Below are positions 1 to 6,185 of a DNA stretch of 20,317 bases, piece after piece. Made by a program: the position numbers and the translations under genes. The stretch covers positions 1-20,317 of IMG/VR virus record IMGVR_UViG_3300020578_006155; one strand, given 5' to 3'. Below the pieces are notes generated by a model. It did not search any database. It was not told the DNA's origin and worked only from the letters and a program-made list of their open reading frames with translations. The DNA is from a virus. Every line of letters starts with the position of its first letter. The stretch's first letter is position 1.

Positions 1-287
1 CCCCCATCAAGACCGATATGGAGTCCTTTTTTGAGGTGCTTACGGAAACCAACTAAAGCAGGAATTCTTGCAAACCCGTCTTTATCTTGCATGAAACCAA
101 AAGAGACGTTCCAGTTTTTCTTTGAAAAGTCTACTTTTTGACCCCATGACTTGGAATCCCAATCAACATTTTTTGCAATTGGTGCCATAGCTGTTGCTCC
201 GAAGGAGATGTCCCATCCCCCTTTTTTCTGAGCGAAAGTAGCTATTGAAAACATCATAGCAAAAAATAACAAAATGTTTTTTTTCAT
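1..287 (-). CDS. Secreted, possibly outer-membrane protein (3' part outside window)
   Basis: A minus-strand frame opens with ATG at 287 and runs off the left edge after 95 codons. Residues 1-19 form a signal peptide: a KKN basic start, a hydrophobic core (ILLFFAMMFSIA), then TFA|Q, the cleavage context typical of Bacteroidetes. The mature part (KKGGWDISFGATAMAPIAKN, later WNVSFGF and HIGLD) alternates polar and hydrophobic/aromatic residues and resembles short beta strands of an outer-membrane barrel. No catalytic motif is visible. Upstream lies a hairpin terminator (311-353) with TATTTATA 20 nt before the ATG, so the gene starts its own transcript. In a phage this could be a surface-modifying or superinfection-related protein, but that is inference. 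Coding and export are well supported; the function is unknown. Confidence 0.75.
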   Translation of the reverse strand, partial: MKKNILLFFAMMFSIATFAQKKGGWDISFGATAMAPIAKNVDWDSKSWGQKVDFSKKNWNVSFGFMQDKDGFARIPALVGFRKHLKKGLHIGLDG

Positions 288-307
288 TTGTGTTTTGTTT
301 TGTGATT

Positions 308-315
308 TATAAATA
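308..315 (-). promoter_or_regulatory. TATTTATA motif, candidate late promoter of the secreted protein gene
   Basis: On the minus strand TATTTATA ends 20 nt before the ATG at 287 and directly follows a terminator. It matches the motif that recurs before most transcription units in this window. A second copy lies at 369-376, 81 nt before the same ATG and beyond the terminator. Confidence 0.45.
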
Positions 316-353
316 AAAATCCCATCACAAATTCTTTCAAATTGCGTATGGGA
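311..353 (-). terminator. Rho-independent terminator after the YkgJ-like gene
   Basis: Read on the minus strand, TCCCAT pairs with ATGGGA, the stem continues after one bulged base with CGCAA/TTGTG, and TTTTTATTT follows. It lies between the end of the YkgJ-like gene (379) and the start of the secreted protein gene (287). Confidence 0.7.
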
Positions 354-378
354 CTGATATTTCTGTTCTATAAATATC

Positions 379-783
379 TTATGAATTTTGAAAATCGCTC
401 TTTGTCTGTTCTTGAAGGTAGGTGCACTCAAAATTCTTACAGGTATTGGGACGTATGTCGTAAACCATGCAGGCCTTTAGTTTCATATTGTAGAAGATGC
501 AGGGAAGGATAGGATTTATGGTGTCAACTCTTAATGATGGATAACTTCTTTTGTCTGACCACATTGATTTGTTTGGGAATAGTTTTTTCCCCTCTTCTAT
601 GTCAATAAAGACATCTTTGTAGTCAATTTCCCTTCCGAACTTTTCAGAAAGTCTTTGTAAAAATTCTTTAGTATCGTTGTGAGGACCGATGATAAAATCC
701 CTATTTCCAAGGGTACAGCAACCTCCATGGTTTCCTTCGAAACCCATGCACTTATTACTACATATATTGCAATCTGTACCCAT
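379..783 (-). CDS. YkgJ-like cysteine-cluster protein (putative Fe/Zn chelating)
   Basis: The 134-aa protein has nine cysteines at positions 5, 8, 12, 22, 23, 95, 105, 115 and 120. They are arranged as CxxCxxxC...GGCC in the N-terminal part, and as PCIFY...CMVYDIRPNTC..FEC in the C-terminal part. This is the layout of the YkgJ / CxxCxxCC family (PF03692), which is thought to bind a metal or Fe-S cluster and includes relatives of flagellin N-methylase. The substrate is unknown. The ATG at 783 follows the tmRNA terminator with only a few bases between them, so read-through from the tmRNA promoter could express it. No TATTTAT motif precedes it. The family call rests on cysteine spacing and the RPxxCxxFxC segment. 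Confidence 0.7.
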   Translation of the reverse strand: MGTDCNICSNKCMGFEGNHGGCCTLGNRDFIIGPHNDTKEFLQRLSEKFGREIDYKDVFIDIEEGKKLFPNKSMWSDKRSYPSLRVDTINPILPCIFYNMKLKACMVYDIRPNTCKNFECTYLQEQTKSDFQNS

Positions 784-818
784 AAAAAATTAAAGGGATA
801 ATAATTGTATCCCTTTTT
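784..818 (-). terminator. Rho-independent terminator of the tmRNA
   Basis: On the minus strand AAGGGATA and TATCCCTT form an 8-bp stem with a 7-nt loop, followed by TAATTTTTT. It begins immediately after the tmRNA 3' CCA and ends at the start of the YkgJ-like gene. Confidence 0.75.
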
Positions 819-1238
819 TGGTGGAGATGGCGAGGGTCGAACTCGCGTCTTACAATATTAAAATAAACAGACTACACGTTTATTCGATTGGTTCTCAACC
901 GACAAATAGAGAGTTCTTTTTTTCCACTAGAACTTACAACTGTGGTCGGTTCCTATTAAATCGGAATGAACCGAAAACACCTCCTGACAAATTTTCTGAA
1001 CTTAATCACGTGGTATTTGTCAAACCTCATGGACTTCTGTTCCTAGGTATTTGTCCTTACCGACCCGACGTTGTCGAAACTATTAAGCTCCAACAACAGC
1101 TTCCTCAGCCACAAGACCGAGAACAGCCATTTTAGCAAAAGTATTGCCAGTTATAATTCGAATCAGTTTTCAAGGAGTTAATTCAGCTCCTACGTGCCTG
1201 CGTACCTTAACTATTGCAATCAAAGCCAAGGCATCCCC
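819..1238 (-). ncRNA. ssrA: tmRNA (transfer-messenger RNA) with extended tag frame
   Basis: This is a 420-nt one-piece tmRNA read on the minus strand. The 5' end GGGGATG (1238 downward) pairs with CATCTCC next to a genomically encoded ACCA, giving a 7-bp acceptor stem with a CCA end at 819-821. A T-arm GCGAG-TTCGACC-CTCGC is present. Helix H2 forms between TTGCAATA (1219-1212) and TATTGTAA (857-850), and TTAA/TTAA extends it past a bulged G. By alignment with the remembered Bacteroides pattern (AACTGGC then the tag), the resume codon is GGC at 1148-1146. The tag frame runs 1148-1086 (21 codons), begins GNTFAKMAV and ends AVVGA. It is followed by tandem stops TAA and TAG. GTTGT in the last tag codons pairs with ACAAC after the stops, so the stops sit in the loop expected of helix 5. 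A candidate PK1 uses GGAG/CTCC plus GAAT/ATTC. The RNA rescues stalled ribosomes and tags the nascent chain. The tag is longer than the usual roughly 9-codon Bacteroidetes frame and lacks the -LAA/-AA end. Confidence 0.96.
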
Positions 1239-1257
1239 ATATTTTCAAAGAACATTA

Positions 1258-1287
1258 CAAATGTAGGTATAAATATTTTATTTTCAA
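1258..1287 (-). promoter_or_regulatory. Host-type promoter of the tmRNA (TTG-N19-TACATTTG)
   Basis: On the minus strand TTG (1287-1285) is separated by 19 nt from TACATTTG (1265-1258). This is a full match to the Bacteroidetes housekeeping consensus TTG-N17-20-TAnnTTTG. Transcription would begin about 10-15 nt before the mature tmRNA 5' end at 1238, leaving a short leader for RNase P to remove. TATTTATA (1275-1268) lies inside the spacer and may be a second, late signal. Confidence 0.6.
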
Positions 1288-1292
1288 ACTTG

Positions 1293-1300
1293 TATTTATA
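1293..1300 (+). promoter_or_regulatory. TATTTATA motif before the 346-aa unknown gene
   Basis: TATTTATA ends only 3 nt before the ATG at 1304. If it is a -10-like element, the message would be leaderless or nearly so. It is divergent from the tmRNA promoter. Confidence 0.4.
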
Positions 1301-1303
1301 AAT

Positions 1304-2344
1304 ATGGGTAGATTTGACTCATTTGTGGCACTAAAAAACTTTCTCGAGGGAAAACTTGATAGGTATGAACTCAGAGGTATTGATAAAAGAATTAATCAAG
1401 TTTCTCCAAAGAAGGACCTCGGCTCAAGTATGATTTATTATGATATGGGTTCTGACGAGGATTTATTCAAATTAGTTGGTCTTAGTGAAGAGGACATTTG
1501 GACTTACCGAAGTGTATCCTCGATATATGGTGGAGACATATATAGTGAGGAATTGAGTCACGAGGATTTCAACTCAGGATATGGTATTTGGGATAGTTTG
1601 GATGAGGACAATTTCGATAAATTGAAAATGATTTCTCAGTACATTATGAAAGAACCGTTTGAAGTTGATAATGATTTCTTGGGTAGATTTGCGAAAACTC
1701 TGTATAAAGTTTTCCCAAAAGAGACTCTGTCGATGATTAGGGATTTTGCTTATGAAAGAGATGGTGCTATGAGGAGCTCCGCAGAGGAAATAGTGAAAAA
1801 AGACATTCAAGACTATTTTGATGACAGTAATATAACTTACAATGGTAATGGTGTAATTTCATTTACAGTAAAAACTCTTTATAACAAATACTTGGAGATG
1901 GCAACACCCCATTATTCAATTTATAAGGTGTTAGGAAAACTTTTTGAAGAAAATCCTACTGACATGGGAGATTGGAATAATGCCGCTTGGGAGTCTGACT
2001 GGTCGGTGAATTTTGATAAAGAAAGTTTTAATCGTTCAGTCGAAAGGGAACTTGATTCCATTATTGAAAAGTTGGAAGATGATGAAGAGACTGCAAAAAA
2101 ATTCGTAGAAATGATTTCTAGAGTAAGTGCTAAGCACCCTCAAGGTCATTGGAAAAATCTTCCAAAAGACACAACCAAAACAGTTGATTATCAAGTTCGA
2201 GGGTTTGATTATCCTACTCAAACTATTATTGTGAAATTAAGAAAAGACCTCAAACAAAAAGAATTTAAAATGACCGAGGATAACTTCAACAATCTACTAT
2301 ATCAACCTGAGTTATTCAAAATTGGAGAATTGCACGAATTTTAG
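1304..2344 (+). CDS. Hypothetical protein, 346 aa
   Basis: I do not recognise this family. The frame stays open further upstream to 1214, but the upstream codons overlap the tmRNA 5' end and read as low-complexity translation. I therefore chose ATG 1304 (protein start MGRFDSFVALKNFLEGK), which follows the TATTTATA motif. The protein is acidic and hydrophilic, with no signal peptide or membrane segment. It has a DWNNAAWESDW aromatic patch and a C-terminal stretch (VDYQVRGFDYPTQTIIVKLRKDL) that looks like beta strands. Its stop codon lies immediately next to the promoter of the M20 peptidase. It is probably a cytoplasmic or minor virion protein; nothing visible decides between these. Confidence 0.7.
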   Translation: MGRFDSFVALKNFLEGKLDRYELRGIDKRINQVSPKKDLGSSMIYYDMGSDEDLFKLVGLSEEDIWTYRSVSSIYGGDIYSEELSHEDFNSGYGIWDSLDEDNFDKLKMISQYIMKEPFEVDNDFLGRFAKTLYKVFPKETLSMIRDFAYERDGAMRSSAEEIVKKDIQDYFDDSNITYNGNGVISFTVKTLYNKYLEMATPHYSIYKVLGKLFEENPTDMGDWNNAAWESDWSVNFDKESFNRSVERELDSIIEKLEDDEETAKKFVEMISRVSAKHPQGHWKNLPKDTTKTVDYQVRGFDYPTQTIIVKLRKDLKQKEFKMTEDNFNNLLYQPELFKIGELHEF

Positions 2345-2352
2345 TATCTTTG
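2322..2352 (+). promoter_or_regulatory. Host-type promoter of the M20 peptidase (TTG-N20-TATCTTTG)
   Basis: TTG (2322-2324) is followed after 20 nt by TATCTTTG (2345-2352), matching the Bacteroidetes TTG...TAnnTTTG consensus. It overlaps the end of the preceding gene. The ATG at 2357 is 4 nt away, so the message would have little or no leader. Confidence 0.5.
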
Positions 2353-2356
2353 TGTC

Positions 2357-3193
2357 ATGGATTACAATTTTGAGCTATTGAAAGAAGTTTTATCTGTTCC
2401 AACCACAACCTATAAGGAGGATTTGATGATTAAATTTTTGGAAAATTGGTTAACAGAAAAAAACATATTACACTACAAAGACGAGTATGGTAACGTATAC
2501 GCTACAAAAAAAACTTGTGAAGTTTCTGACGATTTTTTTTATCCTTGTGTTATTTCTCATACTGATACTGTTCACGGACTTAACCGTATAAATGTTCATG
2601 AGGAAAAACTGTTAAATGCCCAAGGTGAACTAAAATTAGCACTCAAAGCTTACAACGACAAAGGCGGACCTACTGGAATTGGTGGTGATGATAAATGTGG
2701 TGTTTACGCATGTTTGACACTGCTCGAACAAGTACCTTTTTTGAAGGCAGCATTTTTTGTTTCTGAAGAAACAGGGTGTCACGGTTCAAGAAAAGCCGAC
2801 AAAGATTTTTTCAACGACGTTGGTTATGCAATTCAATTTGATGCTCCGGAAAATTGGATGGTTACAGAAAAATGTTTTGGTCACGTTTTATTTGATAGGG
2901 ATAGTAATTTTTTCAAAAGTTGTGACAAAGTTCTCAAAGAAGGAATGAATCAATCTGATATGCAATACATGGTTCATCCCTACACAGATGTTTATGCTCT
3001 CAGAAGTCAATTCGATTTTTCTTGTATCAATTTCTCGATTGGATATTATGATTACCATTCCGAAAATGAATATGTTGTTGTTGAGGATGTTTATAATGGA
3101 ATCAATATGGGAAAAAAGATGATTGAAAAATTAGGTTACATCAGACACTTTAAAAAATCTTCAACAGAGGCCGAGCGATATGTCTTATATTAA
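2357..3193 (+). CDS. M20-family zinc metallopeptidase (PepT/aminopeptidase-like)
   Basis: The 278-aa protein carries the full di-zinc ligand pattern of the M20 family in order: H68 and D70 in SHTDTVHG, D111 in GIGGDDKCG, E137/E138 in SEETGCHGS, D162 in QFDAPE, and H234 in YDYHSENEYV. The family cleaves amino acids or short peptides, as in peptidase T. At 278 aa it is shorter than the roughly 400-aa bacterial PepT, so the lid/dimerisation domain is likely missing or reduced. There is no signal peptide, so it acts in the cytoplasm, where it could trim peptides released by Clp proteolysis (inference). It is convergent with the zinc-ribbon metalloprotein, overlapping it by 9 bp. A host-type promoter lies directly upstream. 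Confidence 0.85.
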   Translation: MDYNFELLKEVLSVPTTTYKEDLMIKFLENWLTEKNILHYKDEYGNVYATKKTCEVSDDFFYPCVISHTDTVHGLNRINVHEEKLLNAQGELKLALKAYNDKGGPTGIGGDDKCGVYACLTLLEQVPFLKAAFFVSEETGCHGSRKADKDFFNDVGYAIQFDAPENWMVTEKCFGHVLFDRDSNFFKSCDKVLKEGMNQSDMQYMVHPYTDVYALRSQFDFSCINFSIGYYDYHSENEYVVVEDVYNGINMGKKMIEKLGYIRHFKKSSTEAERYVLY

Positions 3194-3937
3194 GTTTTCC
3201 AACTTTTGGATATAAGGTTGGACCATTGGGTGGTCTTGAATATCTGTAAATTCAATTCCCTGTGATTTCATATTCTTGATTGTTCTGATTATATTTTCCA
3301 AGCTAGATTTGACGGCTAAAGAAGCTTGTGGGTAATTCTTTATAAATTCTGATAACTTGAATATTGTCCTCGCATCTTCAATTGGGATATCTAATTTTCG
3401 AATAATTGACCCAACCATATTTTTTGCAAATTGGTCTGCGTCTAACTCCATTTCCCAATATTGTTTGTAGAGAGATTCAAAATCATTCAAATCAAACTCT
3501 GTCAATGGGTTTGGCATTTTGATTTCAGATATTTGTTGTTCATGTCTGATTTCATGAAATAGAGTATAAAGGAAATCCCCAAAAGTAGACATGTGATTTG
3601 GTGCACAGACGATAACTTGGTCCCTCGTTCTTACACCAGAGTAGGTAGTGCAAGCGTTCAAAAATTTGACTCTATATCCTGATTCATTGATATAATTCTC
3701 AACAAATTTCTTTATCAAAGCAATTTTACTCCTTTGTTTAGCGGGAAAAGAAGATTCGAATTTTTCTAATACTCTATCAAAATTAGATGGTTTCGGTTTA
3801 TTGTCGTATCCACATTTATGACAAATGTATGGGTCATTACCACCTTGGGAAAGTTTCCAAGTCCATCCACAATTATCACAAATTACGTTACCGTCCTTAA
3901 TTTCCTCTGAGATTAATTTTTTTATCAAGTTTCTCAC
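3185..3937 (-). CDS. Zinc-ribbon plus HExxH metallopeptidase-like protein
   Basis: The 250-aa protein starts with GTG at 3937; no in-frame ATG lies upstream of it. Residues 20-42 form a zinc ribbon (CDNCGW ... ICHKCGYDN, with C20, C23, C39 and C42). Residues 128-132 are HEIRH, a gluzincin-type HExxH motif, and WEMELDADQFA (161-171) supplies a likely third ligand (E164). The layout resembles IrrE/ImmA-like peptidases, where HExxH is followed by an E..A..FA helix, but the similarity is only at motif level. The substrate is unknown. TATTTATC lies 3 nt before the GTG, and the clpC terminator lies just before that, so the gene is a separate unit. Its end overlaps the M20 gene by 9 bp. Confidence 0.75.
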   Translation of the reverse strand: MRNLIKKLISEEIKDGNVICDNCGWTWKLSQGGNDPYICHKCGYDNKPKPSNFDRVLEKFESSFPAKQRSKIALIKKFVENYINESGYRVKFLNACTTYSGVRTRDQVIVCAPNHMSTFGDFLYTLFHEIRHEQQISEIKMPNPLTEFDLNDFESLYKQYWEMELDADQFAKNMVGSIIRKLDIPIEDARTIFKLSEFIKNYPQASLAVKSSLENIIRTIKNMKSQGIEFTDIQDHPMVQPYIQKLENLI

Positions 3938-3940
3938 TAT

Positions 3941-3948
3941 GATAAATA
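3941..3948 (-). promoter_or_regulatory. TATTTATC motif before the HExxH gene
   Basis: The minus strand reads TATTTATC, 3 nt before the GTG start at 3937 and just downstream of the clpC terminator. It deviates from the recurrent motif only in the last base. Confidence 0.35.
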
Positions 3949-3950
3949 TA

Positions 3951-3976
3951 AAAAAAGGGGATTAACTCCCCTTTTC
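3951..3976 (-). terminator. Rho-independent terminator of the clpC-like gene
   Basis: The minus strand reads AAAAGGGGAGTTAATCCCC followed by seven T residues. The stem contains the stop codon of the clpC-like gene (TAA at 3964-3962). Confidence 0.85.
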
Positions 3977-5989
3977 TATTTTACTTTTCTTTTGTAGTTT
4001 TACTTCTTCACCAACTACTTTCAATTCGTATGATTTATTTTCTAGAATGTTACCTGTCAGAACCTCCTCTGAAATCAAATCTTCAATTTTGTCTTGAATA
4101 GCCCTTTTGAGTGGTCTGGCACCATAAATTTCATCAAATCCTAATTTGGAAAGATATTCTACAACAGTTTCATCATAATTGATTTTATACTTCATTTCTT
4201 GAAGTCTGCTTATCATTTTATTTAGTTCAATCGAAGTAATTTTTTTGATATTTTCTTTACTCAAAGAGTTAAATACTATTGTGTCATCAATTCTGTTTAA
4301 GAACTCAGGAGAAAAAAAGTTTTTCATCTCTTTTAGTAATGTCTGTTTTTTTGCTTCCTCATTACTATACGAATTATTAAATCCAATACCTGAACCAAAA
4401 TCTTGAAGTTTTTTCACACCCAAGTTGGTTGTAAGGATGATGAGTGTATTTTTAAAATTAATTTTCCTACCTAAACTATCTGTGACATGTCCTTCATCCA
4501 TCATTTGAAGTAGAACTGTGAATACATCCTTATGAGCTTTTTCAACCTCATCAAAAAGAATAACTGAATAAGGTTTATTTTTAACTTTTTCTGTAAGTTG
4601 ACCACCTTCTTCATATCCGACATAACCAGGTGGAGCTCCAACCAATTTTGAAACTGTGTGTTTTTCTTGATATTCACTCATGTCAACACGGATTAAAGCG
4701 TCTTCGGAGCCAAACAATTCTTTAGCAATTTGTTTTGCTAAGTGAGTCTTACCTACTCCAGTAGAACCTAAGAAAATAAATGAGCCGATGGGCCTGTTTG
4801 GGTCTTTGATACCGAGTCGGTTTCTTTTGATGGATTTGACAATTTTTTTCACAGCATCATCTTGGCCAATCACTTTGCTCATAATTTGTTTGTCCATGTC
4901 TACAAGATTTTTTGTATCATCAACTGTCATTTTGTTTACAGGAATCTTAGTCATATTGGAGACAACATCGTAGACATTTTCAAGAATAACGATTTGTTTT
5001 TCTTTTTCCATGAGCTCCTCAAACTTACTTTTCTCTAAATCAAGTTTGTCTAATAATTTTTTTTCTTTGTCTCTAAGTTGAGCCGCTTGTTCGTAGTTTT
5101 GTTTTTTAACAACCTCAATTTTTTGTTGTTTTATCTCACTGGCTTTCTTTTTCAATTCTTCGATGATTTCAGGAACTTTCACATCAGTCTGCATTCTTGC
5201 CCCAACCTCATCCAAGATATCAAAAGCTTTATCTGGAAATTCTCTATCAGTAATATATCTCTCTGCGAGTTTGACACAAGTTTCAATCACTTCATCAGAA
5301 TATTTTACTTTGTGAAATGACTCGTATTTTGCTCTGATGTTTTTCAATATATCAATTGTTTCTGAAACTGTAGAAGGTTCAACCATTATTTTTTGGAATC
5401 TACGTTCAAGAGCTCCGTCCTTTTCAATATTTTTTCTAAACTCGTCCGAGGTAGTCGCACCAATAACTTGAATTTCCCCTCTTGAAAGCGCAGGTTTGAA
5501 AATGTTTGAGCCATCCATAGAACCTACAGAATTACCTGAGCCAACTAAGGTGTGTATTTCATCGATGAATACAATAATGTTTGGATTATCTTGAAGTTCT
5601 TCTATGATTACTTTCATTCTTTCTTCAAACTGACCACGATATTTTGTTCCTGCAACAACGGAAGTCAAATCCAAATTAACAATTCTTTTGTCAATTAGAT
5701 TTTTTGGACAATTTCCTTGAACTATTTTTATTGCAAGACCTTCGACAATTGCTGTTTTACCACAACCAGGTTCACCAACAATTATAGGATTATTCTTTTT
5801 TCTTCGAGACAAAATTTGTGCAATTCTCAGAATCTCACGGTCTCTACCGATTACTGGGTCTAATTTTCCTTGTTCTGCCAATTTGTTCAAATCTCTACTG
5901 AAGTTGTCCAAAACAGGTGTGTTACTTTCAGGACTTTGTTTTGTTTTTTTACTCATCATTTTTTCGTCGTCGTCAATTAGGTCATTCAT
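3962..5989 (-). CDS. clpC: ClpC-type AAA+ unfoldase lacking the N-domain
   Basis: The 675-aa protein has two AAA+ modules. D1 carries Walker A GEPGCGKT (72-79), pore loop KYRG (116-119), Walker B VFIDE (140-144) and arginines R196/R197. A short coiled coil with a UVR-like motif (NYEQAAQLRDKE, 298-309) is the ClpC middle domain, not the long ClpB one. D2 carries Walker A GSTGVGKT (408-415), pore loop GYVG (455-458), Walker B ILFDE (477-481), R566 and sensor-2 GARPLKR (623-629). IGF at 535-537 in the D2 loop matches the tripeptide that docks Clp ATPases on ClpP. The usual N-terminal adaptor domain (about 150 aa) is replaced by a charged tail of about 25 residues. All catalytic residues are intact, so it should hydrolyse ATP, unfold proteins and feed host ClpP, or a phage ClpP outside the window. 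It is divergent from hsp20. A weak promoter (TTG-N20-CACCTTTG) lies at 6005-6035. Confidence 0.93.
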   Translation of the reverse strand: MNDLIDDDEKMMSKKTKQSPESNTPVLDNFSRDLNKLAEQGKLDPVIGRDREILRIAQILSRRKKNNPIIVGEPGCGKTAIVEGLAIKIVQGNCPKNLIDKRIVNLDLTSVVAGTKYRGQFEERMKVIIEELQDNPNIIVFIDEIHTLVGSGNSVGSMDGSNIFKPALSRGEIQVIGATTSDEFRKNIEKDGALERRFQKIMVEPSTVSETIDILKNIRAKYESFHKVKYSDEVIETCVKLAERYITDREFPDKAFDILDEVGARMQTDVKVPEIIEELKKKASEIKQQKIEVVKKQNYEQAAQLRDKEKKLLDKLDLEKSKFEELMEKEKQIVILENVYDVVSNMTKIPVNKMTVDDTKNLVDMDKQIMSKVIGQDDAVKKIVKSIKRNRLGIKDPNRPIGSFIFLGSTGVGKTHLAKQIAKELFGSEDALIRVDMSEYQEKHTVSKLVGAPPGYVGYEEGGQLTEKVKNKPYSVILFDEVEKAHKDVFTVLLQMMDEGHVTDSLGRKINFKNTLIILTTNLGVKKLQDFGSGIGFNNSYSNEEAKKQTLLKEMKNFFSPEFLNRIDDTIVFNSLSKENIKKITSIELNKMISRLQEMKYKINYDETVVEYLSKLGFDEIYGARPLKRAIQDKIEDLISEEVLTGNILENKSYELKVVGEEVKLQKKSKIEKGS

Positions 5990-6004
5990 ATTTTTTTATT
6001 TTTA

Positions 6005-6035
6005 CAAAGGTGTATCAAAAAATGGACAATTCCAA
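6005..6035 (-). promoter_or_regulatory. Possible host-type promoter of the clpC-like gene
   Basis: On the minus strand TTG is followed after 20 nt by CACCTTTG (6012-6005), one mismatch from TAnnTTTG. It lies 15 nt upstream of the ATG at 5989. The spacing equals that of the M20 peptidase promoter, but the match is weaker. Confidence 0.35.
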
Positions 6036-6041
6036 ACAACT

Positions 6042-6084
6042 TGTCAAAATGACATATTTTTTTTTATTTGTTGTCATTTTGACT
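6042..6084. promoter_or_regulatory. Two TGTCA-N3-TGACA dyads between clpC and hsp20
   Basis: TGTCA-AAA-TGACA (6042-6054) is a perfect dyad. TGTCA-TTT-TGACT (6072-6084) is the same dyad with one end mismatch. Their centres are 30 bp apart, close to three helical turns. Together they also form a 12-bp inverted repeat, GTCAAAATGACA / TGTCATTTTGAC. Relative to the predicted hsp20 start (about 6155) they lie at roughly -113 to -71, a usual place for sigma-54 activator sites. They could equally influence clpC. Confidence 0.65.
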
Positions 6085-6127
6085 TAATTGATAAAGATTG
6101 TTTAGTAAAAGTGTCTGTAATAATTCT

Positions 6128-6144
6128 TTGGCACTCATGTTGAT
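6128..6144 (+). promoter_or_regulatory. Sigma-54-like -24/-12 promoter of hsp20
   Basis: TTGGCAC (6128-6134) is followed after exactly 5 nt by TTGA (6140-6143). The sigma-54 consensus is TGGCAC-N5-TTGC, so only the last -12 base differs. A start near 6155 leaves an A-rich leader of about 30 nt before the ATG at 6186. No TAnnTTTG element is seen here. Confidence 0.6.
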
Positions 6145-6185
6145 AATCATAAGTATAAATAATAAATAAAAAAAAAATAAAGATT

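Noticed and set aside
819-870. Possible tRNA because of the T-arm and CCA
   Set aside because: The acceptor partner lies about 400 nt away at 1232-1238, with H2 and a tag frame between, so it is the tmRNA 3' end.
818-1135. Plus-strand open frame of 105 codons
   Set aside because: It runs antisense across the tmRNA, including its T-arm and tag region; the RNA structure explains the sequence.
1214-1303. Upstream extension of the 346-aa protein
   Set aside because: It overlaps the tmRNA 5' part and the divergent promoter region; ATG 1304 is the better start.
5883-6143. Plus-strand open frame of 86 codons
   Set aside because: It is antisense to the clpC start and runs through the dyads and promoter; Phe/Ile-rich low-complexity translation.
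6154-6161. TATAAATA as a T4-type late promoter of hsp20
   Set aside because: In this window the motif linked to starts has the opposite orientation (TATTTAT). The stretch lies at the start site predicted from the sigma-54-like element, in an A/T-rich leader.
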